Of a stretch of DNA of 18,700 bases, positions 1-10,600 are shown piece by piece. The stretch comes from Bacteroidota bacterium (GTDB lineage: Bacteria; Bacteroidota; Bacteroidia; Chitinophagales; Chitinophagaceae), in contig JAEWBD010000022.1 in assembly GCA_023391315.1 (NCBI GenBank), forward strand, positions 1 through 18,700, given 5' to 3'. A program made the position numbers and the translations under genes. The first letter of the stretch is position 1. Every line of letters begins with the position of its first letter. The notes below the pieces were generated by a model, which saw only the letters and a list, made by a program, of their open reading frames with translations, made no database searches and had not been told where the DNA came from.

Positions 1-357
1 GGCATTAAGGCTGCCAACAAATTCGCAAACGATAAAACAGCCGACTGGTCGTGGTGTGGCATATTTACTGTTTGGGCAATACGCAGTATAACAGGCAAGG
101 GAAGCTGGAATGCCGGCCCGCAGGGCTTTGGAGATAAAAAAGGTGATATAACCAATGCAAAAAAGGGCGACATTATCAATATAAAAGCAGCCTCTAATCC
201 AAACAATCATCACTTTATACTTGCACAGGATATTCCATCCGATGCAACAGACAGTTATGTTTTATATGCGGTTGAAGGGAATATAGATTTACAGGGTATT
301 AAAGCAACGCATCGCTGGAAGCTCAGTGATGTATCGGGTTATTATTCAACAGTGTGA
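1..357 (+). CDS. C-terminal part of a CHAP/NlpC-like cysteine peptidase (5' end outside window)
   Basis: Frame 1 is open from the first base to a TGA at 355-357, giving 118 residues of a C-terminal fragment. Visible pattern: a WCG motif with Cys19, a KKGDIINI strand at about residues 54-61, an NNHHFIL segment with His70/His71, and a VEGN motif ending in Asn94. Cys, then a GD(I/V) strand, then His before a hydrophobic strand, then E-G-N is the usual order in CHAP/NlpC-P60 papain-like amidases, which cut peptide bonds in peptidoglycan. The family call is from motif order only. It could also be a non-enzymatic member of the same fold. No signal peptide can be judged because the start is missing. 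It converges on the next gene with a 20-base gap and no obvious terminator. Confidence 0.6.
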   Translation, partial: GIKAANKFANDKTADWSWCGIFTVWAIRSITGKGSWNAGPQGFGDKKGDITNAKKGDIINIKAASNPNNHHFILAQDIPSDATDSYVLYAVEGNIDLQGIKATHRWKLSDVSGYYSTV

Positions 358-377
358 TGCCTGTTTATTTGTATACT

Positions 378-3300
378 TTATTTAATTTTAAGTACCCTTA
401 AGTAATCATCATTAACTGCAACAAGAATAAGCTTTTCATTCGTTACAGTTGTTATCATCTTCATGTCTTTTACATCGCCGGCAATTTTAAAACCTGATAC
501 AACAGGTGAAATTGCTTTAAACTGTTTTTTATTATCGCCTTTTAAAAAGCAGCCGTACGATGCATCATATCTTCCTGTTGCAACTTCTGTTTGATATTCA
601 TTACCGGCTAGTAAAATATCTTTAATACCGTCGTCGTCTATATCAGTGCATATAATAGCGTTTACCGGTGCAAACTGCGCTTCAGCAGGCAGCGCATGCA
701 TTTCAAATTTACCATTGCCTTTGTTTTCTATCCAGCAACTGCGGGTTTCACTGCAGGTTAAAACCAGCAGGCTTTTACTGTTGCCAAAAATTTTATCAGC
801 AGTTGCTGTTGTAAAATCTTTATTGGTCGCAAATTGTTTACTTATCAATGGCACCTGTATTGCCAGTTGATTTTTATTTATGGATGGATATAATTTTCTT
901 TCTCCATCTGCATCTTTAATATAGTAAAACAATACAGGATCAATACTTCCGTTTTTATCAATATCATCTGCATATAATTTCATGGGATATTGAGCAGATG
1001 CATGATAGTTACAATTCGTTCCTAAATTTCCGGCAATAAAATCCGTATCGCCGTCGCCATCAACATCTGCTGCAACAAGGCTGCGCCATAAACCATCCAT
1101 ATGCTGCAAACCTGTTGATGCAATAGCTTCAGTAAATGTTGAACCATTATTTTTAAAGAAGCGTATCGGCATATACTCACCGGTAATAATCAAATCGGAA
1201 TGTTTATCGTTATCATAATCTGCCCATTGCGCTGCGGTTACCATGCCCGCTTGTGATAAAGCCGGGCAAACTTTATTTGTTACATCCGTAAAAATGCCTT
1301 TATTATTTTGTAACAAATAACTGTTGGGCGCTATCGGATATTGTTTGGAAACACGCCCACCAATAAACACATCTGTATCGCCATCGCCATCGTAATCTGC
1401 AATGGCAACACAGCCGGCAATGGTTCTTACGTTAGATGGAATTGCATTGCTGCGTAAGGTAAAATTGCCTTTGCCATCATTCAGGTATAAACGCGGCTGG
1501 TAATACACAGATGTGTCATTGAAACGCACGTCTCCGTAAGTGATTAATAAATCAACATCGCCATCGCCATCAGCATCAAACAAAGCACTGGCTGCATCTT
1601 CTTCAAACTTGGAACCTTGTGTGAAATCTTTTCCGTTAAAAGCCCCGTTATTTGTTTGTGTAAAAAATTTTCCGTTTGAATTAAATCCACCGCCGATATA
1701 AAAATCGGCTTTGCCATCGTTATCAATATCGCCTGTAGAAATGAGTGGCCCTAACTGCGAATATTTTTGTGGTAATAACCGTTGCTCTGCATAATCATTA
1801 AATATATAATCGTTGTGTTTATACGCCGCATTTACAGCAGCAGTAACATCAATGAAAAAAGATGGATTGATAATAGCAGATGGCTGCCATGTTTCGTTTG
1901 CATTTTTTTGGTGCAAAGTATAAGTGGAATCAGCATTTATATTTTGCAATACTTGCTTTTTATTGTTCGGCCAGATAATAACAACTGAATCTGCCTTCGC
2001 ATTATTCCCCATGCCGAATAAAAGTTTTGTATCAACAGAAGATAAATAACCACGAACCGGGTATTGTTCCTGCATCTGTGCTGTACCATTTGAATAAACA
2101 AAAAGTTTAGCGCCAAAACCATTTGTGTTTAAGCTATCACCTTTTAATAGGAAACTTATACTGTGACTGGTTTTTGGCTTGCCCGGCTGGTTTTCATTAT
2201 TGATTAAAATATATGCTTCTTTATTAATGTTGTTCACAACCAGGTCAAGATCGCCATCATTATCCAGGTCGATATATGCTGCTCCGTTTGATAAAGAATT
2301 TTGTTTGATGCCTGATGAATCTGTTATGTTTGAAAAAGTATAATCGCCGTTATTGCGGAATAAGTAGTTGTGAAGCTCTACATGATTGAGCGCAACCAGT
2401 TTGTCTTTTAATATTTGTCTTGACTGTCCCCCACCCATATCATTATCATTTGTTTGGCTGAGGGAAATAAAATCCGCATTGATAAAATCCCGGCCGATGC
2501 CATTGGTTATGTGCAGATCTTTATAGCCATCATTATCGAAATCTGCCAAGAGGATGCTCCAGCTCCAGTCGGTTTCGCTTATGCCTGCCAGTTGCCCAAT
2601 CTCGCTGAAAAAGGGGAGCAGTGTATCACCTTTGTAATAGTTGCCATTATTTAATTGCAGCATATTGCGCGAAAATTCCGGCGCATATCCCATCTCTCTT
2701 TCCTGTTGGTAACGGTCATAATTCATGAAAAAGAAAGTTTGCTTTTTGCGGTAATTGTCTTCCGGCATCATATCAACCGATGCAAAATCAAATTTGTTAT
2801 CGTTGTTTATATCAGCAGCATCGCTACCCATGCTGCTGTAGCTCTGGTGTTTGGTGACTGCATCAAGTATGTTGCTAAAAGTTCCATTTTTGTTATTGAG
2901 CCACAGGTCATCATTCGAAACAAAATCGTTGCTTACAAAAACATCAGGCCATCCGTCCATATTAAAATCGCAAACAGAAACACTCAGGCCATAACCATCT
3001 TCTTTTATACCCGCTTCCATTGAAACATCTGTAAATACCGGATGCCCGTTTTTATTGCCATCATTTCTATAAAGCCTGTCATTTGCAGGAGAATTGCCGG
3101 TTATATTTTTCCTAAAAAGATAGTTGGCTGAATAGGATGCATTCAACATGTAATTGGATAAATACATATCGAGATCGCCATCTTTATCATAATCAAAAAA
3201 AGCAGCCTGTGTTGAGTAGCCGGTATCAGCCAGGCCGTAGTCGGCAGCCTCTTCTTTAAACGTATTATTTTTTTGATTGATGAATAGCAGATTGCGTGCA

Positions 3301-3719
3301 CGTGCATTTGAGTTATTGCTGTAAGTGCATAGATAAAAATCATCGTAACCATCTGCATTAATATCAACCACGCTTACACCGGTTATCCAGTCTTTGGTAG
3401 CAACACCGGCGCCCGCAGTTATGTCTTCAAATTTATTATCGCCTTTATTCAGATAGAGCTTGCTGCTAACCTGGTTGCCGCAAAAGAAAAGGTCTTTTAG
3501 GCCATCGTTGTTTATGTCTGTAACACCAACGCCGCCGCCCATGTAGGCAAATTCGTTTAAGGCTTCGCCTGCTATTTTTGTTTCATCAATATCATTACTG
3601 AACGTTATACCTGTTTGGGTTGAAGGTAAAAAAGTAAATAGCTGTTTTTGCTTTTTTGCTTTGCAGCTAAGCATGATACAGGAGACTATTAAATAGAAAA
3701 TAACATTGCTATATTTCAT
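378..3719 (-). CDS. FG-GAP/VCBS repeat lipoprotein with internal ASPIC/UnbV domain
   Basis: A 1113-residue protein starting with a short hydrophobic signal and a lipobox (IMLSC, Cys19), so probably an outer-membrane lipoprotein. From about residue 60 it carries many calcium-loop FG-GAP/VCBS repeats of the form D-x-[DN]-x-DG-x-x-D, for example DINNDGLKD (68-76), DYDKDGDLD (176-184), DFDNDGYKD (393-401), DLDNDGDLD (484-492) and DIDNDGKAD (664-672), predicting beta-propeller blades. An ASPIC/UnbV-type domain (about 518-605, containing GFGAKL, LLFGMG and IIWPNN) sits in the middle, followed by a second propeller block to the C-terminus. Such proteins are common next to SusC/SusD pairs in Bacteroidota. 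Their biochemical role is not established; binding of a polymer or surface protein is inferred. It lies 24 bases after the 740-residue FG-GAP gene, so the two are almost certainly cotranscribed. The longest frame start gives a clean signal peptide. Confidence 0.85.
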   Translation of the reverse strand: MKYSNVIFYLIVSCIMLSCKAKKQKQLFTFLPSTQTGITFSNDIDETKIAGEALNEFAYMGGGVGVTDINNDGLKDLFFCGNQVSSKLYLNKGDNKFEDITAGAGVATKDWITGVSVVDINADGYDDFYLCTYSNNSNARARNLLFINQKNNTFKEEAADYGLADTGYSTQAAFFDYDKDGDLDMYLSNYMLNASYSANYLFRKNITGNSPANDRLYRNDGNKNGHPVFTDVSMEAGIKEDGYGLSVSVCDFNMDGWPDVFVSNDFVSNDDLWLNNKNGTFSNILDAVTKHQSYSSMGSDAADINNDNKFDFASVDMMPEDNYRKKQTFFFMNYDRYQQEREMGYAPEFSRNMLQLNNGNYYKGDTLLPFFSEIGQLAGISETDWSWSILLADFDNDGYKDLHITNGIGRDFINADFISLSQTNDNDMGGGQSRQILKDKLVALNHVELHNYLFRNNGDYTFSNITDSSGIKQNSLSNGAAYIDLDNDGDLDLVVNNINKEAYILINNENQPGKPKTSHSISFLLKGDSLNTNGFGAKLFVYSNGTAQMQEQYPVRGYLSSVDTKLLFGMGNNAKADSVVIIWPNNKKQVLQNINADSTYTLHQKNANETWQPSAIINPSFFIDVTAAVNAAYKHNDYIFNDYAEQRLLPQKYSQLGPLISTGDIDNDGKADFYIGGGFNSNGKFFTQTNNGAFNGKDFTQGSKFEEDAASALFDADGDGDVDLLITYGDVRFNDTSVYYQPRLYLNDGKGNFTLRSNAIPSNVRTIAGCVAIADYDGDGDTDVFIGGRVSKQYPIAPNSYLLQNNKGIFTDVTNKVCPALSQAGMVTAAQWADYDNDKHSDLIITGEYMPIRFFKNNGSTFTEAIASTGLQHMDGLWRSLVAADVDGDGDTDFIAGNLGTNCNYHASAQYPMKLYADDIDKNGSIDPVLFYYIKDADGERKLYPSINKNQLAIQVPLISKQFATNKDFTTATADKIFGNSKSLLVLTCSETRSCWIENKGNGKFEMHALPAEAQFAPVNAIICTDIDDDGIKDILLAGNEYQTEVATGRYDASYGCFLKGDNKKQFKAISPVVSGFKIAGDVKDMKMITTVTNEKLILVAVNDDYLRVLKIK

Positions 3720-3743
3720 ACAATATTAATTAATAGGCTTGCT

Positions 3744-5966
3744 TTAATGATGTTGTTCAGTATGATCATGCATAAGCTGTTTGCCATGTGTAAAATCAAA
3801 TCGTTTAAGTTGATAGGTGTTGTAATTTCTATCGCCTTCACGTATTTTAATATTTGTATTTGAAGGCAGGTTTTCAAACACCTGCACCTTTCCGGTTACG
3901 GGCCATGTTATTTCAACTTTGTCAACAGCAGTTGCACCGCCAATGCCAATATGTTGAAGCAAAGGATTGGCGCCAAAGCTGCCGCCGCTGTTTACATCGC
4001 GGTAAACAGAACGTGCTGTATTGTTGTCTTTGAATGTAACCTTTATTCTTGCACCGATGGCTGCTCTATTTGAAATTGTTCCTTCAAGGGAAAGATTTAT
4101 CCAGTGATTATTATTTTGGCCGGGGTTTAAATACAATGAATTTTCATAGGCATCGCCCGAATAAGCGCCACCCATTTTTATATAGATATCCTCACTGCCA
4201 TCGTTGTCAAGATCAACAAAAGAAACGCCGTGGCCTTTTTGCAGGTTGCCAACGCGGGCAGCCGTTGTAATATCTAAAAACCTTTCACCATTTATGTTTT
4301 TAAATAATTTATTTGGCACTGCCGATTTAAGATTGGGGTTGCCGGTGCCGAGATAAAAATCGAGGTAACCATCATTATCTATATCGCCGAAATTGGAACC
4401 CATTGCAAAAGCAATTTTATTTAGTCCCACTTTGGCAGATACATCTTCAAATGTGCCATCATGTTTATTTCTGAATAAAAAAACCTTGCCTGCATTGTTT
4501 ACGGGGGCGTTGGCGGCTTCGGCACCTGCATAATAAGCAAGCGATTCGGTGAATTCATAACCGCACACTAAAATGTCAAGCCAGCCGTCATTATCATAAT
4601 CCCAAAACCATGTGGGGAAGCTGCGGCTGACGTTATTGCTAAGGCCTGACTGTTTGCTTACATCTTCAAACTTTACGGCACCGTTCTTAACCGAAATGTT
4701 TTTCAATAATATTTTATTGCCATTTAATGTAGAAATAAAAATATCTGTTAATCCATCGTTATTATAATCGCCGGATGTAACGCCCTTTACAAACTGTGTT
4801 ATAGCGCAGCCTGCTTTTGCCGCGGCTTCGGTAAATGTGCCGTTTTTGTTATTCATATACAATTCGCATGGATGCATTTCGCCTCCGGGTTCTGTTTCGT
4901 TGCCTATAAAAACATCAAGCCAGCCATCATTATTAAAGTCGGCCCAGGTTGCCGTTTGTGTTGGATGAAATGAAAGCAGGCCGCTTTCTTTTGTAACATC
5001 GGTAAAAGTGCCATTACCATTGTTTCTTAATAAAGAATTGGGGCTTTTTCCATAAGCGCCTTTCCAGCCGCCCCTTGTTATAAAGATGTCTTTGAAACCG
5101 TCGTTGTTATAATCTGTTTGCATCATGTTAAGGCCGCCGGTTAAATTACCTAGCCAGGACGAATCAGCGATATCAGTAAAAGTGCCATCAGCGTTGTTCC
5201 TGTAATAATGCATTGGCTCGCTGAGCGACCAGCTGCTTATTACTATATCGGGATAGCCATCATTATTAAAATCATCAACAATATTGCCACCTGCCTGGCA
5301 TTTATAGTTAAGGCCAATGTTTGCCGCTACATCAATAAATGGTTTTACACTATGCAGGCTGTCATCATTTTTTACAGCTAAAAGAAATTGCGGCGGCACC
5401 TGTTTGGGATATGCGCCTATTGTCATATAAGCAATATTCAATAACCATTTTGATTCAAGGTCGCCGGGGTTATCCATTAATACCTGCGTATATAATTCAA
5501 TGGCTTTTTCGGAAGGTGTTTTGTTTTTATGAATGCCGCCATTTGCAATAGGATAGATGCAGGATGCTGCACTGTGGTTATTAATGCAGTTCATTCTTTC
5601 GCCTAATCTTAAATAGGAGATGGCAAGGTCTTTCAGGATGGATTGCCGCCGGTCGAGATCACCGCCGGTTTTACCAAGCATATCCTGAAAAATATCAATT
5701 GCTTCTTGTTCTTCTCCCAACTGTAAAAGTGCATTGGCTTTTTTGTTCAGCGCCTGGAATATCATCTCTTTATCAGAAGTGTTGTTCAATACGGAGTCGC
5801 AAAGTTTTACCAAAGCATACGGGCTGAAAAGATTGTTTGGATTGTTGTATTCTTTTTCTTTTGCCTTCAAAATATCAATCATGTATTGATTGGGCAATGG
5901 TTTCTGCTTGCAGGAAGCAAGAGATATTGCGAAAAGTAAAAGTATAATTATGCCTTTTTTTGACAT
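3744..5966 (-). CDS. CRTAC1-like lipoprotein: TPR-like N-terminus, FG-GAP propeller, C-terminal ASPIC/UnbV
   Basis: A 740-residue lipoprotein (lipobox SLASC, Cys19). Residues about 25-190 are helical and TPR-like (ALNKKANALLQLGEEQEAI) and contain a Cys/His patch, NCINNHSAASCIYPI (126-140). From about 230 there are at least seven calcium-loop FG-GAP repeats, including DFNNDGYPD, DYNNDGFKD, DFNNDGWLD, DYDNDGWLD, DIDNDGYLD and DLDNDGSED. The C-terminal ASPIC/UnbV domain (about 620-705) shows the expected RAAIGARIKV, HIGIGG and VEITWP segments. The protein ends in a His-rich tail (HDHTEQHH). The domain order matches CRTAC1-type proteins. Function is unknown; an extracellular binding role alongside the SusC/D pair is inferred. 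It lies 120 bases after susD but is separated from it by an intrinsic terminator, so it may be expressed by read-through or from its own promoter. I found no exact TAnnTTTG element in that gap. Confidence 0.85.
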   Translation of the reverse strand: MSKKGIIILLLFAISLASCKQKPLPNQYMIDILKAKEKEYNNPNNLFSPYALVKLCDSVLNNTSDKEMIFQALNKKANALLQLGEEQEAIDIFQDMLGKTGGDLDRRQSILKDLAISYLRLGERMNCINNHSAASCIYPIANGGIHKNKTPSEKAIELYTQVLMDNPGDLESKWLLNIAYMTIGAYPKQVPPQFLLAVKNDDSLHSVKPFIDVAANIGLNYKCQAGGNIVDDFNNDGYPDIVISSWSLSEPMHYYRNNADGTFTDIADSSWLGNLTGGLNMMQTDYNNDGFKDIFITRGGWKGAYGKSPNSLLRNNGNGTFTDVTKESGLLSFHPTQTATWADFNNDGWLDVFIGNETEPGGEMHPCELYMNNKNGTFTEAAAKAGCAITQFVKGVTSGDYNNDGLTDIFISTLNGNKILLKNISVKNGAVKFEDVSKQSGLSNNVSRSFPTWFWDYDNDGWLDILVCGYEFTESLAYYAGAEAANAPVNNAGKVFLFRNKHDGTFEDVSAKVGLNKIAFAMGSNFGDIDNDGYLDFYLGTGNPNLKSAVPNKLFKNINGERFLDITTAARVGNLQKGHGVSFVDLDNDGSEDIYIKMGGAYSGDAYENSLYLNPGQNNNHWINLSLEGTISNRAAIGARIKVTFKDNNTARSVYRDVNSGGSFGANPLLQHIGIGGATAVDKVEITWPVTGKVQVFENLPSNTNIKIREGDRNYNTYQLKRFDFTHGKQLMHDHTEQHH

Positions 5967-6033
5967 TGCGCCCTTCTTAAAATTATTATATCAAATAAAA
6001 GAATTCAAATGGAAATATATGTGAGTTGTCAAT

Positions 6034-6065
6034 AAAAAAATAGAGGCTACCTGGTAGCCTCTATT
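6034..6065 (-). terminator. Intrinsic terminator after susD
   Basis: AATAGAGGCTACC (6039-6051) and GGTAGCCTCTATT (6053-6065) are perfect inverted repeats, giving an 11-bp stem with a CCTGG/CCAGG loop. Read on the minus strand the hairpin runs directly into a T-run (6040-6034). It lies 21 bases past the SusD stop and upstream of the two FG-GAP genes, so it should end or attenuate the susCD transcript. Confidence 0.9.
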
Positions 6066-6086
6066 GCATTGAAAACGATCATTAAT

Positions 6087-7619
6087 TTATTTTACCAATG
6101 GATTAGCGGCTGTTTCGCTGGCCGGGATTGGGAAGAATTCTACCTGCCCGGGTTTTGGATCAGGGCGGATGGATGGATAATAACCTTTTGCCCGCCATCT
6201 CAAAATGTCAATATTGTTTACTTCTTCACCACATAATTCTACTGTTCTTTCATGCATTACAGCTGCAATTGCCTGGTTTTTTGTTGCAACTGTAACCGGA
6301 GGCATATTTACACCTGGCCTTGCGCGCACTTCGTTTATGTATTTGGCGGCATTGGCCGGTGTGCCGGCTTCTGCTTCACATTCAGCAAGCATCAATAATA
6401 CATCGGCATAACGGATTATGCGCTGGTTTAAACCATCCGGATGAAAACCATCGGCAGTCCAGTCAAGAATTGAATATTTGCGATATACCCTTTTTTTCTT
6501 TACGCCATTCCTGGTACTTTGGGCCACGTTCATTCCTGATTCAGTAAGTTGTGTGCCTGTTTGTGTGCCCGCCATGGTTTCAATCATGTCGCCGGATTCA
6601 AAAAAGGTATATTTATACCTTGGGTCGTTGGGCTCAAATTCATCCAGTACCGCATCGGAAGGAACTACGTTGCCCCAAACTATTCCATACTCCTGGCTGC
6701 GCATAGTACTTGCGTTTGCGGTGGGGCCTTCACCTGTATAACCCCAGTTAAAGTTATTATCGCCTTTATCCACAAAAGCTACCTCAAAAACAGATTCGGC
6801 ATTGTATTCATTCCCTGTTGCAATCTGGTTGCCTCCCAATTTAACGTCTCCATCAAAATTATGCAGAAAAGGTACGAGGCTGTATTTGCCGTATATTTTC
6901 AAGAGTGCATCTTTGGCTGCTCCATAATCGCCTTTTTGCATTTGCACTTTGCCAAGCATGGCATAGGCAGCGCCTTTTGTTGCGCGACCAGGCTGGGATT
7001 GAGCATCGGGTAATTTAGCTGCTGCATCTGTAAGATCACTTATTATTAAAGAATAAATGTCGGCGGCAGCAGATTTCCCTTTATAATCGGATGGTGTTGC
7101 AATAGGTTCTGTGTACATGGGAACATCGCCCCACATTGTTACCAGTTCAAAATAGGCCCATGCCCGCAGGAATTCGGCTTCTCCAACCGATATATCTCTT
7201 GATGCCACATCATCTGTTACGTCAGACGCTTTTGCAATAACGAGATTAGCCCTGTTTATCATTTGGTAACATCCACTCCAAACGCTCGTGATTACGGTAT
7301 TGGAAGCGGATGGTGAGGCTTGCTTCAACAGCTCAGCTCTTGGAGCTTCCAGTTGAGAGCCGCCCGCTGCGGTTTCGGCGCCCCGCATATCGTGCGTGAA
7401 AAACCATTCGCGGCCAACCAAATTGCCGGCGCGTAAAATAGAATATATACCGTTTACGCCGTTTTGCAACTCGGTAGCGGTTTTAAAATAGCTCTGTACA
7501 GTGGGATTATTCTGGTCGGTAACATCCAGTTTTTTATTACAGGCTACTATGGCAGCTGTACCTATCACAGTGGTTACAGCCAGTACCGTTATGTTTCGTT
7601 TTATATTATTTGGTTTCAT
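6087..7619 (-). CDS. SusD/RagB-family outer-membrane nutrient-binding lipoprotein
   Basis: A 510-residue protein, usual length for SusD homologs. It has a signal peptide with lipobox IVAC (Cys27), then the conserved N-terminal region (NPTVQSYFKTATELQNGVNG, about 38-57), TPR-type helices in the middle (EAEFLRAWAYFELV, AAYAMLGKVQMQKGDY), and the C-terminal RagB/SusD signature: RIIRYADVLLMLAECEAE, YINEVRAR, HERTVELCGEE, and a closing FFPIPASE. SusD proteins sit as a lid on the SusC barrel and capture ligand at the cell surface. The substrate cannot be read from sequence, and no glycoside hydrolase, peptidase or lyase is visible in the block to suggest one. It follows susC by 51 bases in the same operon. 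The start at 7619 is preceded by an A-rich stretch without Shine-Dalgarno, normal for this phylum. Confidence 0.95.
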   Translation of the reverse strand: MKPNNIKRNITVLAVTTVIGTAAIVACNKKLDVTDQNNPTVQSYFKTATELQNGVNGIYSILRAGNLVGREWFFTHDMRGAETAAGGSQLEAPRAELLKQASPSASNTVITSVWSGCYQMINRANLVIAKASDVTDDVASRDISVGEAEFLRAWAYFELVTMWGDVPMYTEPIATPSDYKGKSAAADIYSLIISDLTDAAAKLPDAQSQPGRATKGAAYAMLGKVQMQKGDYGAAKDALLKIYGKYSLVPFLHNFDGDVKLGGNQIATGNEYNAESVFEVAFVDKGDNNFNWGYTGEGPTANASTMRSQEYGIVWGNVVPSDAVLDEFEPNDPRYKYTFFESGDMIETMAGTQTGTQLTESGMNVAQSTRNGVKKKRVYRKYSILDWTADGFHPDGLNQRIIRYADVLLMLAECEAEAGTPANAAKYINEVRARPGVNMPPVTVATKNQAIAAVMHERTVELCGEEVNNIDILRWRAKGYYPSIRPDPKPGQVEFFPIPASETAANPLVK

Positions 7620-7670
7620 CTTTTAATTTTTGTGTGTTAATCAGACGCTTGCTTTAAACACAGGCGTTTT

Positions 7671-10600
7671 TTAAAAGTTTACGTTAATACCTACCTGATA
7701 GCCTTTAGGCTGCGGATATACGGCATAGTCAATGCCATTGGTTAGCGATGAACCACTTGGATTTCTGTTACCCACCTCAGGATCATAGCCGCTGTATTTT
7801 GTAAACGTCAGAATGTTTTGTGCTGATACGTAAATAGTAAGGTTCTTAACTGCTCCTCTAGTAATAGACTGCAATGATTTATCTGCAACATTATAGCTCA
7901 ACATGATATTTTTAAGACGGAGATAAGAGCCATCTTCCAAAAAGCGTCCTGAAGGCCTGGCATTCTGATTAGGATCAGAAGAGACAGCACGGGGAACATT
8001 GGTATTTGTATTCGACGGCGTCCAGGCATCTAATACTTTTGTACCGGCATTAAAGAAACGTACCATTCCTTCTGTGGTAGTGCGCAACGCATTGTATATT
8101 TTGTTGCCTTGTACACCCTGGAAGAAAACAGTCAGGCCAAACCCTTTATAGTTCGCGCCGGCATTAAGTGCATACGTGAATTTTGGAATAAAACTGCCTA
8201 AAAATGTACGGTCATTACCGTCAATAACACCATCACCATTCAGGTCTTTGAATTTAAAATCGCCGGGGGATGTACGGGGTTGTGATGGATCCTGAGGGGC
8301 AACCTGTGTTGCATGTTTATCAATCTCATCCTGAGATTGAAATATCCCTTCTATTACCCAACCATAAAAAGATTGAACTGGATGGCCTGGTGCCGTATTG
8401 GTAACATTGTACCCTTCCGTAAGGTCAACATCTGAACCGGCTTCTATATTAGTTACGCCTTCTGCCAGGGAAAGTACTTTATTGGAAATAACACTGAGAT
8501 TGGCTGTTGCGTTCCAGGTAAAATCGCCTTGCGTTTCGTTATAACCTAACTGAAACTCAAAACCATTGTTTCTCATTGCTGCTACGTTTTGATTCACAGT
8601 ACCGTTTAAGAATCCAAGTGAAGGTGCGATGGGAAGTGCAATGATCAGGTTATCTGTTTTACGCTGGTAATATTCGGCTGATAAGGTGATTGAATTATTC
8701 AGCAAGCCAAGATCCAAACCTATATTTAGCTGTTTGGTAGTTTCCCAGTTCAAATTTGAATTACCTAATGCCTGAATTGAAGACACCGGGCCACTTGTTA
8801 GAACATCACCAAAAGGATAGTACGCGCTGTTGGAACTAACACTTACCAGCCAGGGTGTATTCCCTAAAACAGTACCATTAAGGCCTGTGACACCATAACC
8901 AGCACGTACTTTCAGTTCAGAAATCGTTTCCTGGTCTTTCATAAAATCTTCCTGGTCTATTCTCCAGCCTACAGAACCGGACGGAAAGGTTGCCCATTTT
9001 CTGCCTGGAGCCCAAACGGAAAGGCCATCCCGGCGTATGGCGCCGCTCAACAAATATTTTCCTTTATAATCGTAGGTAACACGACCGAGATAGGATATGA
9101 GGGAATTTTCTCCAATGAGCGTTTGAACGGAAACATTACTTGCATTATTCAAGGTTTTGAGTTCATTGGAAGCCTGGTTGCCGCTTGCATTTTCATTGCG
9201 TACCCGCTGGCCCTGGTATTCATATACAGCCGTTGCCGTTACATGATGATCGCCAAATGTTTTATCAAACGAAAGCTGTTGAGTATATAACTGAACAGTA
9301 GAAACTGACCTGTTGTTAGTAATGGTAGCCAGTATGGCGCTTGAGCCGGCTACGGTACCACCATCATTAAATATGGGTGCAAAGCGATAGTCTAATCCAT
9401 TGGCATAATCAATACCCATTGTGGAGCGAAACTTTAACCAGTCAGTAAAATTTATTTCAGCATATGCTGTTCCTAAAATTTTTGCCACTTTCCTGTTGCC
9501 CGGGTTTTTCACAACTGCATCTTCAATTGGATTGGTGGGGTCGCCGCCATCCAATACAGAGTTTACACCCCTAAAGCCATCTGAAGTGGTAGGGTCGTAC
9601 ACCGGCATATAAGGCATCAGTTTAATTACATTCACCAGGTTCGACCTTGTGCCTGTTTCATTATTGTCATAAGCCTGGTTGCCATAAGCCATATAGAGGT
9701 TTTCGCCAAAAGTGAAGACCTTGCCAATTTTATGTTCTGAATTTATACGGAAGTTATAACGACGATAACCTACGGTAGGTGAGGTGCCTTTTTGATCAAA
9801 AAAGCCGGCAGAAGCATAAAAGCGGGAAACATCGTTGCCGCCACTTAAACCTATATTGGTTTGCGTCATTGAACCTTGTTTAAAATATGCATCCTGCCAG
9901 TCGGTAACATTATTACCATAAGTGGTGGCAGCGCCGTCGTAGATGGGCTGGTTAACCCATACCGGATCGTAGCCCGGATCACGCCTGGGCACTAAACTTC
10001 CTCTGTAAGCAATAGCATATTGATCAAATTGTTCAGGATTTAGCAGGTCTAATCTTTGGGTAATATCCTGAATGCCATAATAAGAATTAAGGCTTACATG
10101 AAATTTGCCATCCCGGCTGCCTTTTTTGGTAGTAATCATAATTACACCACTGGTTGCCCTGGAGCCATATATTGCGGCTGCAGAAGCATCTTTCAATACA
10201 TCTACAGATTCTATATCCCTTGTATCAATGGTTGAGAGATCGCCTGTAGGGAAGCCATCCACCACATATAAAGGGTTAGAAGCATAACTAATAGAACTTA
10301 TACCTCTTATAGTAACAATCGGGGATGTGCCGGGGCTCCCGTTGTTTACAACCGAAAGGCCAGGCACACGGCCCTGTAATGCCTGCTGCACGCTTACAAC
10401 AGGAACTTCATTTAATGTTTTATTGTTAACCGTTGAAATAGCCCCCGTCACGTTTGTACGTTTTTGGGTACCGTAACCAACAACAATTACCTGCTCAAGC
10501 TGAGAATTAGTTGAGGTTAATGAAACGGTTATGTTGCTTTGATTGCCCACCGCAATTTCCTGGACGGTAAAGCCTACAGAGCTTATTACCAGCACATCCG

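Noticed and set aside
1378..1575. Repeated GCCATCGCCATC-like DNA tracts as a tandem repeat or CRISPR-like array
   Set aside because: They are codons of the Asp/Gly calcium loops in the FG-GAP protein, unevenly spaced, with no conserved repeat-spacer structure.
2655..3023. 122-residue plus-strand frame inside the FG-GAP gene
   Set aside because: Shadow of the minus-strand coding region with its clear calcium-loop periodicity; no independent motif.
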